Part shown: piece by piece, positions 45,735-55,072 of the stretch
Layout: each line of letters opens with the position of its first letter
Numbering within the stretch: position 1 is the first letter of the stretch
Assembly (NCBI GenBank): GCA_008729055.1
Contig: SDUX01000008.1
Span: forward strand, 1 to 64,000
Length of the DNA stretch: 64,000 nt
Reading direction: 5' to 3'
Source of the DNA: Pyropia haitanensis
Lineage: Eukaryota > Rhodophyta > Bangiophyceae > Bangiales > Bangiaceae
Translations under genes and position numbers: made by a program
Notes under the pieces: generated by a model
Seen by the model: the letters and a program-made list of their open reading frames with translations, nothing else
What the model was told of the DNA's origin: nothing
Database searches by the model: none

Positions 45735-46838
45735 CAGCAAAAACAATCAGTAGGTGACCAATGAGATGCCTCAGGTGATGAGTCACTGATTAATGACTGC
45801 TCTGTGTAAGTGGCCATTGCTACGCAAGTCGTGCGACTTGAGACTTTCTCGAGACGTTTGAGCTCATCGAAGAAGGAAAATGCACCAGGTCCAACAAGGG
45901 CAGCCGGTCTCAGCAGAAACGCTTCAGATCGAGGAAGAATGAGGAAGAATGCACAAGACGACGACATCAATCAGACCAACCAGACGTCCGTTCAAGACCG
46001 ATGGTCGATGCAGCCAATCATAAGTGCTTCAAGATCTGTACACCGCATCCCGCTGTTGGTTGTCTGGGAAGTGCCAGCACGCGACTGGCCCAGGCTGTCG
46101 TCCTGGCGCGGTAGTTGTTGTCGGCGTGAGACAAAAAGTGGAGAACTGCAATATGGGTGACATCCGCGCTTGGGAAGCGTGATTGCTGTTGGTGTGGTCG
46201 GCCACTGGGTGTGATTGAGCTTCCCCTGGCTGGTCCAGCGACACGGGGACGCCCGGTGGCCCCACTCGTGACAGTGTCGGGCCCCGCGCCACCCGCTTTG
46301 GGATTTCGCAGGCAAGGCACCGGCGCGCGATCGCACGGGTGCACGCGTGAGGGAGCCTGTGTGTGGGGAGGAGAGGGGGTTCGCAGGGCGGACCGGCACC
46401 CCGCCGCCCTGTTTGCTCGTCTTGTCTTCGTCGTTTTTCTCATGGCGACAACGACAACAGCGCCATGTCGACAGCATTGGCCAATCGCGTGCTGGCAGCA
46501 CAGGCAAAACCAATAGCATGCTGCAGTTTACAAATCCAGAAACACTTGTGATTGGCTGCATCAACAGTAAATCATGAATGGACGTCTGATTAGTCGGAAT
46601 ATCATTGGCTTCATGTTGAGTCTTCCTCGTTTTTCCTCGATCTCCTGTGTCTCTGCCAAGATCGGCAGTTTTTGCTGAAACTGGTGCGTGCTTCCTCTTT
46701 GATGAGCTCAGAAGTCTCGACAAAAGCTGAAGTCCCACTGTTTGCGCGACCATGGCCGCTCATGCGGAGCAGTCAGTGGTCAGGGACTCACCATCTGAAG
46801 CATCTCATTGGTCACTGAATGTTTGTTATTGTTAAGGT
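45735..46838. mobile_element. Foldback element with ~400-bp inverted arms
   Basis: The left arm (about 45735-46140) and the right arm (about 46427-46838) are imperfect inverted copies. For example, tgaccaatgagatgc at 45752 is repeated inverted near 46804-46818, and gacgtccgttca near 45985 faces tgaatggacgtc near 46580. The arms stay alignable over their whole length with scattered substitutions and small indels, flanking a loop of about 290 bases. Similar incidental proteins can be read from each arm, which only reflects the duplication. The loop-side word gagaactgcaatatg recurs just outside the right arm as ggaactgcaatatg. It resembles long-TIR MITEs or Mutator-like foldback elements. The superfamily is not certain. 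Confidence 0.75.
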
Positions 46839-46975
46839 CGCAATGAGACAATTTTTGGGGAACTGCAATATGTCTTTTTGCTGGTGTTGAAAACGCACGC
46901 TCGACGGCGTGTCACGCGCGCAGGCACGAGGAACGGCTGTATCCACCCCGTGGGCAAGACCATGGATCTGACTCA

Positions 46976-47540
46976 GAGCACATCCAGCAACGTCGGGACC
47001 AACGGTCAAATGATTCATTTCAGCGAACACGTGCGCGCTTCTGGTTGGATGCCCATTTCTGTTGGGGCGTGCCCCAACCGGTCTTGCAGGACTTGTATAG
47101 AACGGGGCGCAGACTAGCCGAAAATGCGGAAGGATGGGTTCGCGCTGGTGGGAGAACAAAAACCCAACCCCATTCCTCGAATGTAGCTTCAAATCGGGAT
47201 CAGAGAAGCAGCTTGGATGCGAGCCCGCGATCGTCCACAGCCACGTTTCAGTCACCCCATTGGTCCGATTTCGTTTCACAGGTCGCCAACAGGATGGGGA
47301 TGGTCCCGCTCGCTCCCCATTCTCACACAAAATGGGGCGCAGGAGAGACCAACCCCATCCTGCGATCCGAATATGCAGAGTACTTACCAAAACTATATGA
47401 ATCAGATTCGTCATATATGGCCTGCCGTTGGGGCGTCATGTGGCCGTTTGTATTGACTGCAGAGCGTTCGAACCCCATCCAGCAAATATGAGAGCCACGT
47501 GTACGTATTCGCGACCATCCTGGCATTGTTGGATGTGCTC
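46976..47540. mobile_element. 565-bp PIF/Harbinger-type MITE, copy 2
   Basis: The same element as at 19843-20407, with perfect terminal gagcacatcc/ggatgtgctc ends and a TCA triplet on each side (46973-46975 and 47541-47543). The flanking triplet differs between the two copies while the ends do not. That defines the element boundaries and a 3-bp target duplication of form TNA. It lies 356 bases left of the autonomous transposon it resembles. Confidence 0.88.
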
Positions 47541-47898
47541 TCATGGCGTCTACAGCGGCGGCCAGCCGCACAAGGGATCGGTGGCGGCGGATCTACGAGG
47601 AGCCACCGTCAGTGTGCAGCAGGTGAGCGCGGCGCGCCGCGCTGGCAGCTGTCGCTTTCTCCTGCACCACACCCGCGCTTCATTCCATTTACTTCAACCG
47701 TGAGCCCGTGATGTATTATCAGCTGGTGCTCACGTCGACTCCTCGCGGAGCTACATGACCTCCTGCCGTCTACGGGTTCAGCTGTCATTGATGAGGTTGA
47801 CACACCAGTCTTACTGATGCCATTCCTTCGATTTGACGCAGCTTGTCAAAATTGTAAGGGTGATGCAACGTGATGGAGCTGTCCACATTGCTCCATAA
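47541..47898. other. Spacer between MITE copy 2 and the Harbinger transposon
   Basis: About 355 bases without a recognisable gene. The last three bases, TAA at 47896-47898, are the left target duplication of the transposon. Confidence 0.6.
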
Positions 47899-49082
47899 GA
47901 GCACACCCAACCACGTCCATCCCAACGCCCCAAGTATTCATTCTAGGATGCCACGTATCGCACGTGGCGGCATGTGAGTGGAGTGCCCATTTCTATATAT
48001 CGATCCCCAACCGTTTCGGAAGGACTTGTGTAGAACGGCTGCTTTCGAACGCCGATGATTGGGTCGCGACACACACAGCGACGTGCCAGCTTTTTCCATT
48101 TGTAAATGTGTTCTTTACTTGTTTGACGTGGCTCCTCTGTCTGCTGAGTATCTCTCGAGATCCGTCGCAATCGACCGGCGATTGTGGAGCGATCATCGCC
48201 CGTTGGAGCGCAATTTTGCACGACATGGCAGCGATCATAGGCGGTCTTGGTGTATCTGGCGCTATCTCGGGCGATCGAGTAGCGGTCGTCGGGGGTCAAT
48301 TTTCTTGAAACGTGGACCGTCGTGTGCCACGACGCGGCTCTGTCATTTCACCGCGCACTGGGAGGATGCACCCCTCACGTTCAAAGGTTGCATCGTCCAA
48401 TCATGTAGCGCCATTGCAGCGGCGTGCAGACACGTTGGCCGCTGGGGCCGCCGCGAGGCGTCTACGCGAGACCCAAACAGACGGTCCGCCTCTTCGGCGC
48501 CGTCCCGCGCGAAGCGCGACGGGCAGCGGTCAGCGCACCCACAGCAGTCGTGTGGAGGGTGGTCCCGCCTCGCCGCGCCGGGGGCAGCAGCCTGGCGAGC
48601 GCGAGGGGCGGCAGGCCCGCCCCCCAGCGGGGGGAACAGGAGGTTCGCCTCCTGGGCTCGTGGTGGGTGGGGAGAGGGCGCAGCCGCCCCCCTTCATGAT
48701 TGTGCTTCCGGGGGGGTGGGCCTGGTGGCGGTTCCTCGGGGCCGCGTTCTGGGCGGGGGCGGTTGCACCCCCCCGCGGTTTGCGTTCTAGTGGGGGGTGG
48801 CGGCCCCCCCTCTCGACGATTTTGCAACCCCCCTCGGATCGCTGTCTGAGAGGGGGGGGTGTGGCAACCGCGCCCATAGGGCGGGCGGGCGGGCGCGATC
48901 CGCCACCGTCACGACCCGTCATCCGCCGTTGTCGTGACCGTCTCCTTCCCGTCCCTTCCCTTCGACCCGCGCGCGCTATCTCTTTCGCGCGGGCGGCCTT
49001 CTCTTTGCCCGCGCGCGGGTGGCCCCAGCCACGCTTCCCGCGTGCGGGTGGCGCCCGCCTTCCCCGCACCACCCGACACACC

Positions 49083-49817
49083 ATGGCCCACCGTTCCGAC
49101 GACTACCTTCGGTACGCTGCGAGCGGCAAGCGGCCGCTGCGCGATCCCCGCGGCCCCTATCCCGATGAGTTCGACCGCTGGAGGGGGCCCCCACCTCGCC
49201 CTACCTGCTCCTGCCACTGCCATGAGGCATACGAGTGCCCGTGCCTGTCGCCGGCGCGCCCTCTACGCTGGCGTACTTCTGGAGGCGGGCCGGCCCACCG
49301 TCGCCCGTCGCCCCCTCCCCGGCCCTCATCTCCCCGGATGCCCGCGCGCCGTCCCCTTCTGGAGCTCGAGCGGGAGCGCACGGTCGACCGACGTCCTCCC
49401 CCCTACTACGCGGACGCTGAGGACGAGAACGGCTGGGTGCCGCCCCCTCCCTACGACGAGTACCTGCCCACCCCACCGTGGCATCGCAACCGTGACCGCG
49501 GTGGGTGGTCGCCGCCCGCCTACCGACGTGCGGGTGGGCCGCCTAACTACGGTCCACCCGCTGACCCACGCCGTCACCGTCCGCCGCCGCAGCAGCGGTT
49601 TTCCGGGCCGCACGACGACGGACGGGACTACCACCCTCGCCACCCGCCTCCTCCACTACCATCACTGTCCCCGCCGCCGCCGCCGCCGCCGCCGCCGCCC
49701 CCGCCGCCGCCGCCTCCGCGCGCCCCTCCGCCTCCTGCCGACGGCCGTGGGGGTGACGGCGACGATCGCTCTCGCCGCCCAGACAGGCGCCCCTCGCGCC
49801 CCCCGCCGCGCTATTGA
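49083..49817 (+). CDS. Proline-rich ORF at the 5' side of the transposon's Myb/SANT gene
   Basis: From the ATG at 49083 (context caccatgg) the frame encodes 244 residues starting MAHRSDDYLRYAASGKRPLR. It has a CSCHCHEAYECPC cluster, many PPPYY/PPPYDEY-like proline-tyrosine segments and a long proline run from a (ccg)n tract at about 49669-49713. The frame stops 10 bases before the ATG of the SANT protein, in a different frame. It may be the N-terminal part of the same protein, with the frames joined by an intron, by frameshifting or by a correct count of the CCG/C run. Harbinger Myb-like proteins often have a disordered N-terminus. It could also be a separate upstream protein. No catalytic motif is visible. 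Confidence 0.5.
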   Translation: MAHRSDDYLRYAASGKRPLRDPRGPYPDEFDRWRGPPPRPTCSCHCHEAYECPCLSPARPLRWRTSGGGPAHRRPSPPPRPSSPRMPARRPLLELERERTVDRRPPPYYADAEDENGWVPPPPYDEYLPTPPWHRNRDRGGWSPPAYRRAGGPPNYGPPADPRRHRPPPQQRFSGPHDDGRDYHPRHPPPPLPSLSPPPPPPPPPPPPPPPPRAPPPPADGRGGDGDDRSRRPDRRPSRPPPRY

Positions 49818-49827
49818 CTTTGCCACG

Positions 49828-51333
49828 ATGGGATCCCAGCGGGGGTGGACCAAGGAGGAGTTGTCCGTTCTGTGTGAGGCTTTTTTGGCGGTCAGCAACG
49901 ACCCTATCAAGGGGACCGACCAGCGGACTGCCGAGTTCTGGGCGGCTGTGACGGAGACGTATGACGAGGCGGTCATGGGGAATGTGGACTACGTGCGGCG
50001 GACTGTGAGCGCGGTCGAGAAGGTGCTTGGGAAGGCCAAGAAGGGCGTCTGCGCGTTTGCGTCTTCCTGGCTAGCTGTGCAGCGGATGGACCTGACCGGC
50101 AACCCTGATGAGGCCGCAATGATTATGGGAGCTCTGGCCCACAGCAAGGGCCAGCCCGTCTACCAGGCGATCCAGGCCCACCAGCGGCGCCTGGACGGCA
50201 CTGCCACGGCGGAGGACAAGCGGAAGAGCTACCACCTCGAAAAGTGGGTGCCCTGCTGGAAGGTCATGCGCGGCCACGACAAGTGGAGCGGTGCTGCTGG
50301 TTCGCTTGCTGCTGGGCTTTTTACTGGCGACGAGGACGAGGACGACAGCGACATCGACGACGACGACGACTCTGGAGACGCTGAGGACGGTGACTCGGGC
50401 CGTGCCGCTGGTGCTGGCCAGTCTGCTGGCGCTGGCGGCGAGGGTGGTTCTGGTGGTGCGGGTGGTGCTGGCGGTGCGGGTGGTGCTGGCGGTACTGGTG
50501 GCGCTGGTGCGGGTGGTGGTGCTGGGGCGACCGTCAAGTCGCGCGCCGTCCGCCCTTTTGAGCGCCGCCCCATTGGCAGCAAGGCAGCAAAGAAGCAGAA
50601 AGCGGAGGAGCTGAGCATATCCCGGCAGATGAAGGCAAGCACGGCCGCGCTGGAGGCCATCGCCAACGCATCCAAGGAGCGATCGTCGATTATTCTCTTC
50701 AATCTACCCGAGATGCGTTTTACTGAGGAGGCTAAGATTTTTCGCCAGGCCAAAGCTCGTGCTGCGCTGGCTGCGGCGGGCATCACTCTTGACACCAGCG
50801 ACGCCGCCACAACCTCGGCCGGGACGGCTACCACTACCGTTGGACCTGCAGTGCACGAGATCGTTGACGATGAAGACTGGGAGCGGCCGCCCCCCCCTCC
50901 TCCTGAGGCCCCGCCGGTCTGGGTGGTACCTGGACCGCCCACCGCCGGTGCTGTTGGACGTGATGGACCTGCTGTGGCGGTGGTGCCGCCCTCTGCACCC
51001 GCTCCCACCGCGCCTGTTGCTGCTGAAGCGGCCAACTCTGACCCCCCTCCCCTCGCTCCAGTCCCAGCTGCGGCCACGATGCGCGGGCGGGGTCGCACCC
51101 CGTCTCTCGTTCGCCCGTCAGCCTGTGGCCAAGCCGGCAAGCCGAAGAAGCGGTCACGCAGCACGGAGTCGCAGATGCGCAAAGCCGCTGCCGCAGCCAA
51201 ACGCCTCAACGCCGCGCTGCGCACTACCGTGCCTCTCTCTGACTCTGGCAGCGAGGCCTCCCCTAGTGCCCCTCCTCGGCTGGAGGACATGTCGTCTGAG
51301 TCGTCGTTCGCGACCGACTCGGACAGTGCCTAG
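49828..51333 (+). CDS. Harbinger-associated Myb/SANT-like DNA-binding protein (ORF1)
   Basis: A 501-residue protein from an ATG in good context (cacgatgg). Residues 1-100 are SANT/Myb-like, with RGWTKEELSVLCEAFLAVSN, then a TDQRTAEFWAAVTETYD stretch and FASSWLAVQRMDLTGNP. The spaced tryptophans and helices match the transposon-associated Myb/SANT family. HLEKWVPCWKVMRGHDKW follows, then an acidic run (DEDEDDSDIDDDDD) and a Gly-Gly-Ala linker. RRPIGSKAAKKQKAEE follows next, matching the RP.G.K.AK signature of the NAM-associated C-terminal domain found in the same proteins. The remainder is Pro/Ala/Ser-rich with a basic patch. In known Harbinger systems this protein enters the nucleus with the transposase and helps it bind the terminal and subterminal repeats. 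It converges on the transposase gene. Confidence 0.85.
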   Translation: MGSQRGWTKEELSVLCEAFLAVSNDPIKGTDQRTAEFWAAVTETYDEAVMGNVDYVRRTVSAVEKVLGKAKKGVCAFASSWLAVQRMDLTGNPDEAAMIMGALAHSKGQPVYQAIQAHQRRLDGTATAEDKRKSYHLEKWVPCWKVMRGHDKWSGAAGSLAAGLFTGDEDEDDSDIDDDDDSGDAEDGDSGRAAGAGQSAGAGGEGGSGGAGGAGGAGGAGGTGGAGAGGGAGATVKSRAVRPFERRPIGSKAAKKQKAEELSISRQMKASTAALEAIANASKERSSIILFNLPEMRFTEEAKIFRQAKARAALAAAGITLDTSDAATTSAGTATTTVGPAVHEIVDDEDWERPPPPPPEAPPVWVVPGPPTAGAVGRDGPAVAVVPPSAPAPTAPVAAEAANSDPPPLAPVPAAATMRGRGRTPSLVRPSACGQAGKPKKRSRSTESQMRKAAAAAKRLNAALRTTVPLSDSGSEASPSAPPRLEDMSSESSFATDSDSA

Positions 51334-51481
51334 TGCCACAATCGCTTTTGCTGTTCCGTTTGTCTATTGTTTTTTTTGTTGATTGCCATGGACGCGTTGT
51401 ACCTGTTTGAGCGGTTGGACCTGTAGCAGTCGCAGTACCTGCGGCCGTACCGTACCTGTAGTAGTAGCAGTGCATGAGCAA

Positions 51482-52062
51482 AGGTTTTTTTTTCCCATTC
51501 GGCAGGGTTTTTTTTTTCCTACTTACTTTGTCACCTGCCTGTGGGCATCTGCGTCCCTTTCAGTCTATGGAAGGCGAAGGGGAAAGTCACGTGAGAGGCT
51601 GAGAGGACAGGGACTCGTGCAGCGCGCACCTCGCGGCAGCGCGGTGGCGTCCACAGCGACGGGTGGGGGGAACAGGACGCGAGAGGAGCCACACCCCCCC
51701 CCCCTCTTTCTCTCGCGCAGAGGCGGCCACTGCTGGCCCTCCCCCCCTACGCCGCACCGCACTAAGGCGCCCGTCGCTACCGCCACTCCCCCACCCCGCT
51801 CAGGAGGCCGCCGCCTCTACTCAAAGTCCCCTCTCTCGTGTTGCCCTCCCTTCCCACCACGAACTTCCATCATGACGGCGGCGGCCGCCGACGCCCCCCC
51901 CCACCCCTGCCACTGTCCCCAGCCATTTTGGCAAAGGCCACCGGGCCTGCCCCGCGCTGATGCTGACGGACACGTGCCGGAGACGCACGCTGATGCAGTA
52001 TGGCAAAAAGATCCAAGGAAAAAAAAACCCCTGCCCAACGGGGAAAAAAAACCTTTCTATTA
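51482..52062. repeat. Inverted T-tract repeats between the two transposon genes
   Basis: At 51482 the sequence aaggtttttttttcccattc continues into ggcagggtttttttttt. At about 52015-52062 the inverse of nearly the same string appears, with gttgggcaggggttttttttt on the other strand. The arms flank ~0.5 kb between the 3' ends of the two convergent genes. They could act as paired 3'-end signals or be the ends of a small inserted element. The interior has no recognisable gene. Confidence 0.6.
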
Positions 52063-52096
52063 ATGCCACAACCGTCCCAGCAGACTCAACAGACAC

Positions 52097-53541
52097 TCAC
52101 AGGTAGTGCTCCAGAAGTGCCGCTCGGTTCTTATAGATGTCCTCCGCCAGGTCATTGCGCAAAGCAACGTGCGCGGTTTGATTCCGCACCTCCTTCCACG
52201 CCTGCGCAGCCCGCAAAAAGGAATCAACCGGCAGCTGCCCTAGGGGTTGAACAGCGGGGGGGGGATGGGCCAGAGGGGGGAGGCCGCCCAGATCCCCGCC
52301 GCCGGGTGCCCCAACCCCGGGAGCAGGAACGCCAGCCCCCCCCCCAGTCCACCCGCCCCTCCAGCTTCCTCCCGCGCACGTTGACGAGACAAATACCCGC
52401 CCCGCCGTACCTCAGTCACCATATTGTGCAAAATAGCCACGGCCTTCACAACCAGTGTGATCCGCTGGACGGTGGCGTACCGCGCAGGATGTAGAGCAAT
52501 GTGCCAGCGCGCCGTCAGTACAGCGTACAGCCTCTCCGCGTCCTTCCTCAGCGCCTCCTGCAGCCGGTTGAAGATCCGCTTCTTGTCCGTGTCAGGGTTG
52601 GCATACGCCTGCACAAAAAACGCGTAGTGGGGGTATATCTTATCCACCAGATAGTACAACAGCGTGCGTGTGACCCCATTGACAGTGAAGGGCTGGTCCC
52701 GCGGCGGCCACAGACCGGCCGTGACGTCCTGGTACAGCGGCGACTGCTGCAGCACGTTGATGTCATTCATACTGCCGGGGCAACCGACAAAAAGGTGCCA
52801 GATGTACAGGTCCTCGTCACACACCGCCTCCATGACGATAGATCGGCGCCCCTTCCTGTTCTGAAATGACCCCTGCATGCCTTTGGGACACGCCCGCCAC
52901 TCCCAGTGAGAGCAATCAAGTGATCCAATGCAGCCGGGCATCCCCCGCTCCGCGCTCCGCTTAAGCATGACGGTCAGCTCCTCGGCGTTTGGCTGGCGCA
53001 AATACATAGGTCCAAAAAGATCCACGACATAGGAGACCAGGTCACGCACAGAATTGTCCACCGTCGAGCGAGAGATACGGCAATACTCATCGGGACGATC
53101 AGTGGACTCCCCATAAGCCAGCACGCGAAAAGCAGCGACCAGCTTCTGGAGCGGGTGCGCCCGAGGTCGGCCGGTGGCATCTATGGCCTGCTTGAAACCA
53201 GGCTGGTCCTTCACAGCCCGATACACACGCACAAACACAGATCGCGGCACGCGAAAGCGACGCTCAAAATCATCCTCGTCATACACAGGCGGATTCCCTG
53301 CCACCCCAAAGTAGTCGATCAGAATGCTGCGCAACCCCCTCGCAAAGTTACGCTGCTTGTTGGGCCGCCGTGCAAGAACAGATCCGTGGTACCGCCGCAC
53401 GCCGCCAACGCGGGCAGCTCTCTTCCTCGTCCTCCAGTGGTGCAGCACGGTCAGATGGGCAGCCACAGCTTCCGCAATTTCCATGTCCTCAGCATCCTGC
53501 AAGAGAGCCTCCACGTCCAAGAGCGATAGGTCCTCAGCCAT
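52097..53541 (-). CDS. PIF/Harbinger DDE transposase (two exons)
   Basis: Exon 1 runs from the ATG at 53541 to 52411 (377 codons, ending HNMVTE before a gag|gtacgg donor). Exon 2 runs from 52234, after ggcag, to the stop at 52097 (LPVDSFLRAAQAWKEVRNQT and on to HYL), giving 422 residues. The helical N-terminal region carries FERRFRVPRSVFVRVYRAV and a helix-turn-helix-like CRISRSTVDNSVRDLV. The catalytic DDE-type core follows: D209 in GSLDCSHWEW, D260 in HLFVGCPGSMNDINVL and a candidate E336 in LRKDAERLYAVL. HNMV is the usual motif near the end. DCSHWEW and the following ACPKGMQGSFQNRK match plant-type Harbinger transposases. Without splicing the frame runs on into low-complexity sequence to a stop at 52240. 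The spliced version ends in conserved-looking LRNDLAEDIYKNRAALLEHY, so I prefer it. Confidence 0.92.
52235..52410 (-). other. Intron of the transposase gene
   Basis: A 176-base GT-AG intron (minus-strand donor gtacggcgg, acceptor ctagggcag) with C runs near the acceptor. It restores a conserved transposase C-terminus that unspliced reading loses. Confidence 0.75.
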
Positions 53542-54518
53542 GGTGTGTGGGTCCCAAAAAACGCGCGCGGGAGCGTGATGGCCACGACGACGGTGATGGC
53601 GCCGGTCGGGGTCACGACCGTGGGCACCCACCACGATCACAGCTGACCCCAGCGCGCGGCCGAGAATCTGTGGCCCCCGAAACAGCGCTCAACCAATCAG
53701 ATTTCTTCCCCGCCCCGCCCCCGCTGTCGATGTCCCTCGCACCTCGCACCCCGTCCCGCCCTCCAGCAATGGGCCGGTCGTCCAATAAAAAAAGAGAGCA
53801 CTTCCCCGTACGCCGGAACGCGGACAGACTCGAGAGGGCACGCCACAACCGACACCCCACATGGCCACATCACTGCCAGTGGCTGCTGTGGCGGCGCGCC
53901 ACCGCGGCCGCGGACGCCACGCGACTGGGTACGCAGGAACGGTTTGTGGTGCTGCGCAACCGCCGGCCGACACGCCGCCTGTGTGCCCCTCGCCCCATGC
54001 CAGTGGCGCGGGCACAGCGGGCAGCCGCCACGTGCCTGTTGTGGTTGTCACGCGAGTGCTACCCGCCGACCATTCGCCCCACTTCGCGGAGCCCGATGGG
54101 GGCCCCGAAGCGCCTGCGATCGTGCTGCGGTCGTCACCGATCGTGCACGGTCAGATTCAGATTGCAAAAAATTGCCATGCGGCGACGATCGGACACGTGG
54201 TCGAGGCCCAACCAGCCCGCGAGAATGGGGAATGGGGATGGGGATGGCCCATTTCCGACCAGATTGGGGTGTCCCCATTCCCATTCCCCAACGGGGCCCC
54301 AAACATGCCCGAAACCCGGGAGGACTTACATGAATTGGGTTTTGTCGAATCCGATCCGAGAACGTAGAGATCCTTCCGTCGACGTCACTATGTGACCGCC
54401 CGCAATCTTGAAACCAGCCAGAACAGAGATTTGATGCCGTTTTAAGCCGATTCGCGGTCCAATTACGTGCCACGTTTGCTTATTCCCGATGGGGTTGACG
54501 TGGTTGGGTGTGCTCTAA

Positions 54519-55072
54519 GGGCACGTCCACCAATGTCGGCTATCAGTCTTAAATGAGTCGTTTTAAGACGCCACGTGTACATACGTGGCAGCGTCTGGGT
54601 GGTCGGGCTATCGGCGAGCTATCAGGCGAAGCACGTGAAGTGGACTTACGGTGGAGACGGGGGCTACCAACAGGCTACCTTCCAAACCGCGGGTCCGTTC
54701 GTCGTCTTCGTTCCAGGCCGTTGGTGACCACTCTCCACTATCACACTGTCGAAATGATGCCCACACGTGGCACGCTCTCAGCCAATCATCGCCCTGGCAA
54801 TTGGTAAGGTCTGTTGGCTCCAGGGCTATCGCTCGGCCAAAACACCCTGTTTTGGCCCGGCGATAGCTCTGGAGCTAACAGACGTCAGGGTACGGAGAGG
54901 AAGTTATGTCGTCACTTATATCAAGTCTATTCGCTGAGGGGGGTTCGTTTTAGGCCGGGATAGCTCGTTGACATTGATGAACGACCGCATCAGTGCCACG
55001 TTTGGCCCGACGCGCCACGTTTTTCCTACGTGGCACGAATATCGGCGAATATCGACATTGGTGGACGTGCCC
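54519..55072. mobile_element. 554-bp MITE sharing the transposon's TAA target site
   Basis: Perfect 20-base terminal inverted repeats, gggcacgtccaccaatgtcg at 54519 and its inverse ending at 55072, are flanked by TAA on both sides (54516-54518 and 55073-55075). The left TAA is also the right target duplication of the 6.6-kb Harbinger element, so the two abut with a single shared triplet. The ends start GGGCAC rather than GAGCAC, so it belongs to a different Harbinger family. The interior contains a 34-bp hairpin and no coding capacity. Confidence 0.9.
54811..54881. repeat. 34-bp-arm hairpin inside the 554-bp MITE
   Basis: The arms ctgttggctccagggctatc... (54811-54844) and their near-inverse (54848-54881) pair at about 30 of 34 positions around a three-base loop, ccc. 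Confidence 0.85.

Larger units (their letters stand above)
47899..54515. mobile_element. Complete autonomous PIF/Harbinger transposon, 6617 bp
   Basis: The left end begins gagcacacccaaccacgtc at 47899. The right end is its exact inverse over the same 19 bases, finishing at 54515. TAA flanks both ends (47896-47898 and 54516-54518), the 3-bp target duplication typical of the superfamily. Between the ends lie a Myb/SANT protein gene (plus strand) and a DDE transposase gene (minus strand), convergently arranged, which is the standard two-gene content of Harbinger elements. Left subterminal words (gcccatttct, ccccaaccg, aggacttgt, tagaacgg) recur in the 565-bp MITEs. Both genes look intact apart from one frame question in the Myb gene, so the copy may be recent and possibly active. 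Confidence 0.88.

Noticed and set aside
49669..49713. The proline run as evidence of a host proline-rich structural protein
   Set aside because: It lies inside the bounded transposon and abuts the SANT gene, so it is more simply part of the element.
53836..53860. Alternative left end (gagggcacgccacaacc) for the transposon's right-hand terminal repeat
   Set aside because: The match is poor and without a TAA flank, whereas 47899 matches the right end exactly over 19 bases with TAA on both sides.
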